DNA of 64,000 nucleotides. It comes from JACPYM01 sp963699175. GTDB lineage: Bacteria > Acidobacteriota > Blastocatellia > RBC074. Both the position numbers and the translations under genes were made by a program. The stretch spans positions 7,874,001-7,938,000 of the forward strand of contig OY969418.1 in assembly GCA_963699175.1 (NCBI GenBank), read 5' to 3'. The notes under the pieces were generated by a model. The model saw only the letters and a program-made list of their open reading frames with translations. It searched no databases and had not been told where the DNA came from. This document shows, one piece after another, positions 33,860-41,017 of this stretch; the stretch's first letter is position 1; the number at the start of each line of letters is the position of its first letter.

Positions 33860-34897
33860 TCAAAGCATCACGACCGCGTGCGGGCCTTTCTCGGTCACTT
33901 GTCCAATGATCGCTGCTTCAGGATAGCTCTCGCGCAGCCGCGCCAGCATTGCTTCGGCTTTCTCTTGCGCTACGGCAATCAAGATTCCACCCGCCGTTTG
34001 CGGATCGAAGAGTACGCTGGCCATCTCTTTGGTGATGTCCGTGTCGAAGCAGACTCCGTCACCAACGTATTCACGGTTGGTCTTGTCGCCTCCCGTCAAC
34101 ATCTTGCGGCCAGCCAGTTCGAGCGCGCCGGGCAGTACGGGGACAGCGGTTGCCGTGATTTCAAAAGTGACGCGACTGGCTTTGGCCACTTCCCAGGCAT
34201 GGCCTAACAAGCCGAAGCCGGTGATGTCTGTCGCGCCGCGCACGCCGAATTCGCGCATTGCTTCGGCGGCTTGGCGGCCAGGCGTGAGCATCGTGGCGAT
34301 TGAGCGTTGTGCCACTTCTGCCGAAGTCTTCTCGAACTTGATGCCAGTCGAAATGATGCCAGTGCCAAGCGGTTTGGTCAGGATGAGCACGTCACCAGGC
34401 TGCGCGCCGTCATTCGTTGCCAATTGGTCAGGATGAATCAAACCCGTCACTGAGTAGCCGAACATAATCTCCTGGCTTTGCACTGAATGGCCACCGACCA
34501 ACGTGACGTTGTTTTCGCTCAAGATCGAAAGCCCGCCGCGCATAATCTCACCGAGGATTTCAAACGGAACATCCTTTTTCGGAAAGCAGGTGATCGCCAT
34601 CGCCGTGATTGGTGTGCCGCCCATCGCCCACACGTCGTTGATCGAGTTGAGCGCGGCAATGCGCCCATAGTCGAACGGGTCGTCCACAATCGGCGTGAAG
34701 AAGTCGAGCGTCTGCACCAATGCCAAATCGTCGCGCAGACGATAGACTCCCGCATCGTCGGCGTTGTCGTAGCCAACCAGCAAGTTCGGATTGTGTGGTT
34801 GTCGTGGTAGCCCGCTCAAGACCTGAGCGAGTATGCTCGGCGAGAGCTTAGACGCTCAACCGGCACAGGCCACCATTTCCGTTAATCGTTTATCCAT
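33860..34897 (-). CDS. selD: Selenide, water dikinase - itself a selenoprotein (in-frame UGA)
   Basis: SelD makes selenophosphate from selenide and ATP, the Se donor for Sec-tRNA and selenouridine. The uninterrupted frame starts only at a TTG at 34819 and would lack the catalytic N-terminus. Upstream, the same frame reads MDKRLTEMVACAG, then TGA (34858-34856), then ASKLSPSILAQVL, and joins the body (NPNLLVGYDNADDAGVY). E. coli SelD has RLTQYSHGAG-C17-GCKISPKVLETIL here. TGA replaces Cys17, Lys stands three residues after it (K17, E. coli K20), and the total becomes 345 residues against 347. A hairpin begins at the TGA. ATG 34897 is the first start after an in-frame stop. TLDFFTPIVDDPFDYGRIAA and FDPQTAGGILIAVA confirm the family. 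Its gene neighbours are unrelated. Confidence 0.93.
34824..34858 (-). promoter_or_regulatory. Bacterial SECIS-like hairpin directly after the selD UGA
   Basis: In the mRNA, starting with the UGA itself, UGAGCG pairs with CGCUCA (6 bp). After a 2x2 internal loop, UA pairs with UA. After one mismatch, GCUC pairs with GAGC around the loop UCGCC. The apical loop starts 15 nt after the first base of the UGA, close to the spacing of known bSECIS elements that bind SelB. The G in the loop is its third base; known elements usually have it at position one or two, so SelB binding is not certain. Confidence 0.75.
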
Positions 34898-35028
34898 AAA
34901 TCAGACTGCAAGCCCAAAAAAGACTTGCCTGTATAGGACTGGAGTGTATAATGCGCGGCGTTGAGAGTTCATCGGCACTGCTTCTCCCGCTTCGATGGCT
35001 CTCGTTTCTTCAAGTTGTTAGCCTACCT

Positions 35029-35089
35029 GTGCCAGTTGTGAATTCTTCTTGCTGCCCTCCAGCATTTCGAAGAATTTGCAACTGGCACT
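35029..35089. repeat. Imperfect palindrome (hairpin) upstream of selD
   Basis: 20-nt arms (35029-35048 and 35070-35089; GTGCCAGTTG... / ...CAACTGGCAC) match in inverted orientation with two mismatches around a 21-nt centre. Confidence 0.65.
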
Positions 35090-35297
35090 TTACTTTTTAC
35101 GTGTGAACTGCTGCCAAACCATCACCAAAATTCGAGCATTTCAATTACATACTCTTTCATCCACGAAAACACTTTGGCCCTGTGCTCGGTTTTGCTGTCG
35201 AACGCTGGTGCAGCGGGGATAAAGCACAAGACGGGTGGCGCAACGAAGGCCCCTGTCTTAGGTAGCTTGAGACGAGCAATACAATAATTCAATCCTT

Positions 35298-35340
35298 CAA
35301 AAGCATAGCGGCAAGACAACAGAGCATCGCCTTGCCGCTA
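35298..35340 (-). terminator. Terminator of recA
   Basis: On the minus strand after the recA stop, a perfect 10-bp stem TAGCGGCAAG / CTTGCCGCTA with a 15-nt loop is followed by TGCTTTTG, a short U-rich run. Confidence 0.65.
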
Positions 35341-35351
35341 GCTGCGCTGTT

Positions 35352-36458
35352 TTACACCGCCGCTTCTTCTTCCTTCGCCGCCGCGCGTCCACGCCGTCCG
35401 GCAGGTGCTGGTTCAGCCGTTGCCGCTGCGGCAGTTGCTGCTACTGCCGGTTGCGCTTTAACGGTTAAACCAAGCGCCGCCCGCAGTTCGGTTTCGACCC
35501 GCACACCGAGTTCCTTGTTATCGCGCAAAGAGTTCTTCGCATTCTCGCGCCCTTGCCCCAATCGTTCGCCGCGATAGGAAAACCACGCACCTGACTTTTC
35601 GACCACTTTGTGCTCAACGCCCATATCAATGATCTCACCCCATTTGGAGATGCCTTCGCCATACATAATGTCGAATTCAGCTTCTTTGAAAGGTGGAGCG
35701 ACTTTGTTCTTGACGACTTTGACTTTGGTGCGGTTGCCGGTGACGCTCTCCCCGTCTTTGATCGCAGCGATGCGGCGGATGTCAATGCGGACGGACGAAT
35801 AAAATTTGAGCGCACGTCCACCCGTCGTCGTTTCGGGCGAGCCGAACATCACCCCGATCTTTTCACGAATCTGGTTGATGAAGATCAGACAGGTGTTGGA
35901 ACGAGCCACGACAGCGGTCAGCTTGCGCAAGGCTTGCGACATCAGGCGCGCTTGCAAGCCCGGCAGCGAATCGCCCATATCGCCTTCCAATTCGGCGCGC
36001 GGCGTCAAGGCGGCGACCGAATCAATCACCAGCACATCTACCGCATTCGAGCGTACCAGCGATTCGGTGATCTCCAATGCCTGCTCGCCAGAATCCGGCT
36101 GCGAAACAAACAGGTCATTGATGTTCACGCCAAGCTTCTGCGCGTAGATTGCATCGAGCGCGTGTTCAGCATCAATGTAGGCGGCAATACCGCCAGCTTT
36201 TTGTGCCTCAGCCACGACGTGCAGCGCCAGCGTGGTTTTGCCTGAGCTTTCCGGCCCATAGACTTCAATGACGCGTCCGCGCGGGAAGCCGCCGACGCCG
36301 ATGGCCGCGTCAATGCCGATGCTGGAAGTCGAGATCACGGGGATATCTTCGGTACCGTGGTCGCCCAGCTTCATAATCGAGCCTTTGCCGAAATTCTTTT
36401 CGATCTGTGCCAGCGCAGCTTCGATTGCTTTCGCTTTTTCACTTTTTTCCATAGCCAT
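35352..36458 (-). CDS. recA: Recombinase A
   Basis: 368 residues, the DNA strand-exchange and SOS co-protease ATPase. The start MAMEKSEKAKAIE at 36458 (GGAG ten bases upstream) fits the family; the frame runs further out but that part is not RecA. Walker A GPESSGKTT (K74), the MAW-adjacent AYIDAEHALDAIYAQKLGV, Walker B VLVIDSVAALTPRAELEGDM, and loop L2 region FINQIREKIGVMFGSPETTTGG are intact. The tail is rich in Ala and acidic residues, ending GRRGRAAAKEEEAAV, and is longer than in E. coli. I saw no clear LexA box in the 282-bp upstream gap. Confidence 0.98.
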   Translation of the reverse strand: MAMEKSEKAKAIEAALAQIEKNFGKGSIMKLGDHGTEDIPVISTSSIGIDAAIGVGGFPRGRVIEVYGPESSGKTTLALHVVAEAQKAGGIAAYIDAEHALDAIYAQKLGVNINDLFVSQPDSGEQALEITESLVRSNAVDVLVIDSVAALTPRAELEGDMGDSLPGLQARLMSQALRKLTAVVARSNTCLIFINQIREKIGVMFGSPETTTGGRALKFYSSVRIDIRRIAAIKDGESVTGNRTKVKVVKNKVAPPFKEAEFDIMYGEGISKWGEIIDMGVEHKVVEKSGAWFSYRGERLGQGRENAKNSLRDNKELGVRVETELRAALGLTVKAQPAVAATAAAATAEPAPAGRRGRAAAKEEEAAV

Positions 36459-36740
36459 AGTGGTTTTTTCTCCGTTACAAAAAGATGATGTGTGTCCCAG
36501 CCGCATTGGCCCGCTCCTGCGTCGCGCTACGCTATTACTGTAGGCTAGGCGCGACAGTCATTGACTGGAACGCTAAGTTGACTCTGCCCGCGTCGAGTTG
36601 TGCCCCAAGTGCTAAAACAGGTTCATAGGCAGGGAATGCGCTCCGGCATCAGCACGAGCTGCTTTCCACTTGGTGACTGGACGTTCGCGATTATAGCATC
36701 GTTTCGCGCGGGTTGCATGGATGAAACAAGGAGTTTTGGA

Positions 36741-37985
36741 TTATTTCCGCGTAACTTTGCGCCCGGTCACGGCAATCGCGTTGAGGTCGCGCCATAATAA
36801 CTCGGCAAAGCGCGCCTCATTCACTCTGGCTTTGCGTCGGTGACCGGTAGCTGACAAAAGATTCGACCAACCAAATGACGGCGGCACGGGCAATTCGTCG
36901 CCTGCATTGGCCTGCACGGCGGCGCGATAATGTGAATCGTGTGGATTGATCTCGTGGGCCGCTTGAAAATGCTCACGCGCCTCGCTGGGCCGGTTGGCCT
37001 GCCAGTGCATCCAGCCCAGACTGTAAAGCGCCGCGTCAAAGCGCGGGTCCAAACGCACCGCCTTTTGCAGATGCTTGAGCGCCTGCTCCTCGCGTCCTTG
37101 TTCCCAATAAACACGCCCAACCAGGTAATACATCTCTGGCGTCGGCTTGAGCGCCAACGCGCGTTTCAAATGGACAATGGCTTCTTCGAGTTTGCCTCCG
37201 CTGATGAGCAGCCGTCCCAAACTGTAATGCGCAGCAAAGGAATTCTCATCGAGCTGAAGCGCATGTTTGAGATGATGCTGGGCCGATTCGGCCTGCCCTT
37301 CATCGCCGCTCAACAGGCCGAGCAACAATTGCGCGCCGAAATGCTCGCTCTGTTTGGAAAGGGCACGTTGCAAATGGGTCGTCGCTTCTGGCGCTTTGCC
37401 AAGATGGAAGTAGTATTCGCCAATCGTAAAGGACAGCTCGGAGTTTTGCTGATCAAGCGCGAGCGCGTTTTCCAACATACGCAAGCCGCGCCGCGTGCGC
37501 CCTTCGCTGATGAGTAGCGTGCCTTCTTCCACCAAGTCAATGAACTGTTCGCGTTCGTCGCGTTGTGCACCGCGATACGCGTTGATAATCAATTCGCAGC
37601 GCTCATCCAACCGCTCGCGTTCCGCCGTCTCTTCATAATGACGCGCCAAACGCGTGCGCCAGCGTTGCTCCAACTCTTCCGCATCCACCGCACGCATTTC
37701 GGTCAGCAGTTCGGTCAGCGATTCGAGCATCATGTGATCGTAGAAGTTGCTCGTGCCTTGTTGGTGCGCCAACTCCAGCAACTGCTCAAACCGCTCATTG
37801 GCGCGCGCCAGCGCCGCTTCGAGCGCGCTGATGCGTTCGAGCAGATGCTCTTCCAACGCGCCTTCCTGGCCGTCGAAAAATGCGGCGTCATACGTGTGCG
37901 AAACGAGCATCAAGCGCGAGCCGCAGCCATCGCAATAGTCCGCTTCCAGCGGGTTCACCTTTTTACAACGTTGGCAGAAAATCAT
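36741..37985 (-). CDS. Zinc-ribbon and TPR repeat protein
   Basis: 414 residues. An N-terminal zinc ribbon has two CxxC pairs (MIFCQRCKKVNPLEADYCDG and CGSRL). A predicted coiled coil lies at about 40-80 (LEEHLLERISALEAALARAN). At least five TPR units follow from about 170 to 380, such as SELSFTIGEYYFHLGKAPEA and FAAHYSLGRLLISGGKLEEA. A protein-protein scaffold, probably cytoplasmic because no signal is present. It starts 14 nt after the thiolase stop, so it is likely co-transcribed with it. Specific role unknown. Confidence 0.88.
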   Translation of the reverse strand: MIFCQRCKKVNPLEADYCDGCGSRLMLVSHTYDAAFFDGQEGALEEHLLERISALEAALARANERFEQLLELAHQQGTSNFYDHMMLESLTELLTEMRAVDAEELEQRWRTRLARHYEETAERERLDERCELIINAYRGAQRDEREQFIDLVEEGTLLISEGRTRRGLRMLENALALDQQNSELSFTIGEYYFHLGKAPEATTHLQRALSKQSEHFGAQLLLGLLSGDEGQAESAQHHLKHALQLDENSFAAHYSLGRLLISGGKLEEAIVHLKRALALKPTPEMYYLVGRVYWEQGREEQALKHLQKAVRLDPRFDAALYSLGWMHWQANRPSEAREHFQAAHEINPHDSHYRAAVQANAGDELPVPPSFGWSNLLSATGHRRKARVNEARFAELLWRDLNAIAVTGRKVTRK

Positions 37986-37999
37986 TTCGTCTATCGGGT

Positions 38000-39190
38000 C
38001 TACCTTTCAACTGCTAGAGCTACTGCGTTGCCGCCGCCCAGGCATAAGCTGACGATGCCGCGCTTGGCGTTGCGCTTAATCATTTCGTGCAGCAAGGTCA
38101 CGAGCACGCGTGCGCCGGACGCGCCAATCGGATGGCCCAACGCCACCGCGCCGCCGTTGACGTTCACCTTGGCTGGATCGAGTTCAAGTTGTTGCAGCAA
38201 CGCGACCGACTGCGAAGCGAAGGCTTCGTTCAATTCAAACAGATCAACCTCTGCCAGCTTCCAGCCAGCCTTGGCCGCAACCTTCTTCACTGCGTCAACC
38301 GGTGCCATCATCACCAGCTTCGGCTCAACGCCAGCCACGGCTTGCGCCACGATGCGGGCGAGTGGTGCGCGTTTCAATAGACTCGCTTTAACAAGCGAGG
38401 TGACAACCAGCGCCGCCGCGCCGTCATTGATCGTCGAAGCATTGCCCGCCGTCACGCTGCCGTCCTTGCGAAACGCCGCTTTGAGCTTGGCCAATCCTTC
38501 CAGCGTCGCATCCTCGCGTGGCCCTTCATCCGTATCGAAGATAATCGGTGCGCCTTTGCGCTGCGGAACTTCGACCGGGCAAATCTCGTCTTTGAAGCGG
38601 CCTGCTTTCAACGCGGCCACGGCTTTACGCTGTGAATTGAACGCGTATTCGTCTTGTTGCTCACGCGTGATACCGTACCTTTCACAGACAACCTCGCCCG
38701 TCTCGCCCATGTGCCACTGATCGAATGCGCACCACAGGCCATCGTGCACCATCGCATCCACGATCTCGCCATTGCCCATGCGATAACCGTCGCGCGCTTT
38801 CATCAACAAGTAAGGCGCGTTGCTCATAGATTCCATCCCGCCCGCTACGATCAACTCGTTATCGCCGAGCGCGATGGATTGCGCCGCCAACATCACCGAC
38901 TTCAAACCTGAACCGCAAACTTTGTTGACGGTCAGCGCGGAAACTTTGTCAGGCACGCCCGCCAGCAACGCCGCCTGCCGCGCCGGATTCTGTCCCAGGC
39001 CCGCTTGTAGCACGCAGCCCATAATCACTTCATCAACCTGCGCAGCCTCTATGCCCGCACACTCGATGGCATTGCGCACGGCAATCGCTCCGAGCTGCGG
39101 CGCAGTGAAAGGCTTCAATGCGCCCTGGAATTTGCCGATGGGTGTGCGCGTGGCGCTGATGATGACAGCTTCTTGAATCGTGGTCGGCAT
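38000..39190 (-). CDS. Acetyl-CoA acetyltransferase (thiolase II)
   Basis: 396 residues, the normal length for biosynthetic/degradative thiolase, which condenses two acetyl-CoA or cleaves acetoacetyl-CoA. Nucleophile C92 in NKVCGSGLKSV, the catalytic His in NGGAVALGHPIGASGAR (about 352) and the second Cys in SLCLGGGNAVAL (about 382) are all present. VIISATRTPIGKFQGAL is the usual N-terminus. First gene of a two-gene unit with the TPR protein. Could serve mevalonate-type, butyrate/PHB or fatty-acid metabolism; the neighbours do not decide. Confidence 0.95.
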   Translation of the reverse strand: MPTTIQEAVIISATRTPIGKFQGALKPFTAPQLGAIAVRNAIECAGIEAAQVDEVIMGCVLQAGLGQNPARQAALLAGVPDKVSALTVNKVCGSGLKSVMLAAQSIALGDNELIVAGGMESMSNAPYLLMKARDGYRMGNGEIVDAMVHDGLWCAFDQWHMGETGEVVCERYGITREQQDEYAFNSQRKAVAALKAGRFKDEICPVEVPQRKGAPIIFDTDEGPREDATLEGLAKLKAAFRKDGSVTAGNASTINDGAAALVVTSLVKASLLKRAPLARIVAQAVAGVEPKLVMMAPVDAVKKVAAKAGWKLAEVDLFELNEAFASQSVALLQQLELDPAKVNVNGGAVALGHPIGASGARVLVTLLHEMIKRNAKRGIVSLCLGGGNAVALAVER

Positions 39191-39464
39191 TGCTGAAAAC
39201 CTCTTGCTTGATGATGTCGTTGATGGAAGATAAATGTATTCGCCAATCGAGTAAATTCGATTATAGCGGTTGAAAGAACAGAGTCAATCAAACGCTCTTC
39301 ACGCGCAGCGGCCAAGCCCAAGTGGTTAATCTCTCAAAGCTCGCGGCTTTTGCCTTTTATTTTTTGCGCGTGCTATCCTCTCGCTTCTTTTGCGCAAGCG
39401 AAATCATTTCAACTACGACTGATCTCCAATTTCAAATTTGAAATATCGGGATCGAGGAGGAATC

Positions 39465-40337
39465 TTGAGCGTTCTCGTTGATCGAAACACCCGTCTGATT
39501 GTGCAAGGCCTGACCGGCAAGGAAGGCACTTTCCACGCGCTGCAGATGCGTGATTACGGCACCAACATCGTCGGCGGCGTCACGCCCGGCAAAGGCGGTT
39601 CGACGCACGAAGGCTTTCCCGTCTTCAACACCGTCAGCGACGCCGCGCGCGAGACTGGAGCGAATGCCTCGGTGATCTACGTGCCGCCGCCCTTCGCTGC
39701 CGATGCGATTATGGAAGCGGCAGACGCGGGCTTGCCGCTGATCGTCTGCATCACCGAAGGCATCCCGGCCCTGGATATGGTCAAAGCCTACGCCTACGTC
39801 CAAGCGCGCGGCGTGCGCCTGGTCGGCCCCAACTGCCCAGGCGTGATCTCGCCCGGCAAATGCAAAGTCGGCATTATGCCCGCGCGCATTCACAAAGAAG
39901 GCCGCGTCGGCGTGGTCTCGCGCTCCGGCACGTTGACCTACGAAGCGGTTGGCCAATTGACCGCGCTCGGCATCGGCCAATCCACCTGCATCGGCATCGG
40001 CGGCGACCCGATCATCGGCACGCAACAACGCGATGCCCTCGAACTGTTCAACAACGACCCCGACACTGACGCCATCGTGATGATCGGCGAAATCGGCGGC
40101 TCAGCGGAAGAAGAGGCCGCCGCCTACGTCCAAGACCACGTCAAAAAACCTGTCGTCGGCTTCATCTGCGGCCAGACCGCGCCGCCGGGACGCCGCATGG
40201 GGCACGCAGGTGCGATCATCGCGGGCGGCAAAGGCACAGCGGCAGAGAAGATGGCCGCAATGACTGCGGCAGGCATTCACGTGGTGAAAAGCCCGGCAGA
40301 CATTGGCGCGAAGGTGAAAGAAGTGCTAGGTTTGTAA
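39465..40337 (+). CDS. sucD: Succinate-CoA ligase alpha subunit, TTG start
   Basis: 290 residues. The TTG at 39465 has AGGAGG just upstream, and SVLVDRNTRLIVQGLTG aligns from the first residue with E. coli SucD (289 aa). The frame continues nine codons further but that extension is not conserved. CoA-binding Rossmann part YGTNIVGGVTPGKGGSTHEG, phosphohistidine region GQTAPPGRRMGHAGAIIAGG (H in GHAGAI), and GIGGDPIIGT are all intact. It works in the TCA cycle with SucC to make ATP or GTP from succinyl-CoA. No sucC is adjacent: the upstream gene is the divergent thiolase, and downstream is a toxin-antitoxin pair. Confidence 0.97.
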   Translation: MSVLVDRNTRLIVQGLTGKEGTFHALQMRDYGTNIVGGVTPGKGGSTHEGFPVFNTVSDAARETGANASVIYVPPPFAADAIMEAADAGLPLIVCITEGIPALDMVKAYAYVQARGVRLVGPNCPGVISPGKCKVGIMPARIHKEGRVGVVSRSGTLTYEAVGQLTALGIGQSTCIGIGGDPIIGTQQRDALELFNNDPDTDAIVMIGEIGGSAEEEAAAYVQDHVKKPVVGFICGQTAPPGRRMGHAGAIIAGGKGTAAEKMAAMTAAGIHVVKSPADIGAKVKEVLGL

Positions 40338-40370
40338 GCAGGCGAATGAGTTAGTGCTTGAGGCGAGACG

Positions 40371-40595
40371 ATGCAAAACGCGCAACCCCTCATCACAATT
40401 GATCCTGAAGTTTTGGGCGGCACTCCCGTGTTTCGCGGCACGCGGGTGCCGGTCAAAACCTTGTTCGATTACCTGCGCTGGAATTACACGCTCGAAGAAT
40501 TCCTGGAATATTTCCCGTCAGTCAGCCGTGCCGCCGCCGAGGCAGTTTTAACCGAAGCCGAAAGAGTCACTTTGCAGCAGGATGCCGCAGCGTAA
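40371..40595 (+). CDS. DUF433 antitoxin-like protein
   Basis: 74 residues. ITIDPEVLGGTPVFRGTRVP and YTLEEFLEYFPSVSRAAAEA are the DUF433 signature, a helix-turn-helix-like antitoxin family. GAGG lies seven bases upstream of the ATG. Followed after 24 nt by a DUF5615 PIN-like gene, the standard partner. Expected to bind the toxin and repress the operon. Confidence 0.92.
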   Translation: MQNAQPLITIDPEVLGGTPVFRGTRVPVKTLFDYLRWNYTLEEFLEYFPSVSRAAAEAVLTEAERVTLQQDAAA

Positions 40596-40619
40596 ACTCG
40601 CAGCCACCAGAACTCTGTC

Positions 40620-40940
40620 ATGAAGATTCTGATTGACGAATGCGTTCCACGCCCGCTCATCAAACTTTTGCCTGGCTACTTTGCCAGGACAGTGCAAGAG
40701 ATGGGCTGGGGGGCTTACAGCAATGGCGACTTGTTGAAACTGGCTGAAGGCCAATTCGGTCTCTTCATCACTTCGGATCAAAACATTCGCTACCAGCAAA
40801 ACTTAACCGGCAGACAGATCGCCATCCTCGTACTTTCAACCAACAACCTCGCCGTCATCCAAGCTAATGCGAGTTTGATTATGGAAGCCGTGCAGCGCAT
40901 TCAACCAGCGGGGTTTATCGAGCTAAACTTGCTGACTTAA
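40620..40940 (+). CDS. DUF5615 PIN-like toxin
   Basis: 106 residues. MKILIDECVPRPLIKLLPGY and FGLFITSDQNIRYQQNL carry the acidic residues (D6, E7 and the D of TSDQN) of the PIN-like RNase fold of DUF5615. Partner of the DUF433 gene just upstream. RNase activity is inferred from the fold family. The pair lies directly before the TIR-NACHT-HEAT gene. Confidence 0.9.
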   Translation: MKILIDECVPRPLIKLLPGYFARTVQEMGWGAYSNGDLLKLAEGQFGLFITSDQNIRYQQNLTGRQIAILVLSTNNLAVIQANASLIMEAVQRIQPAGFIELNLLT

Positions 40941-41017
40941 GGCGACACTTTCAGTAACGGAGTGTTATCCTGTGCGCGCAATATTTCATCAACGCCATCT
41001 ACCAACAGGCAAAGCTT

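Larger units (their letters stand above)
34898..35351. other. Intergenic gap between selD and recA
   Basis: No gene supported. It contains an imperfect palindrome at 35029-35089 and the recA terminator at 35298-35340. I looked for a tRNA-Sec (selC) near selD and found none. A 65-codon minus-strand ORF at 35122-35319 has no family signal. Confidence 0.5.

Noticed and set aside
33860..34819. selD starting at the TTG at 34819
   Set aside because: This start removes the catalytic Cys/Sec and Lys. The upstream sequence through the TGA aligns with the SelD N-terminus and restores the family length.
35122..35319. 65-codon minus-strand ORF between selD and recA
   Set aside because: No start signal and no family resemblance; lies in a gap with hairpins.
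34898..35330. A tRNA-Sec (selC) next to selD
   Set aside because: No sequence with a TCA anticodon in a paired arm, a long variable arm and an 8-bp acceptor stem could be found on either strand.
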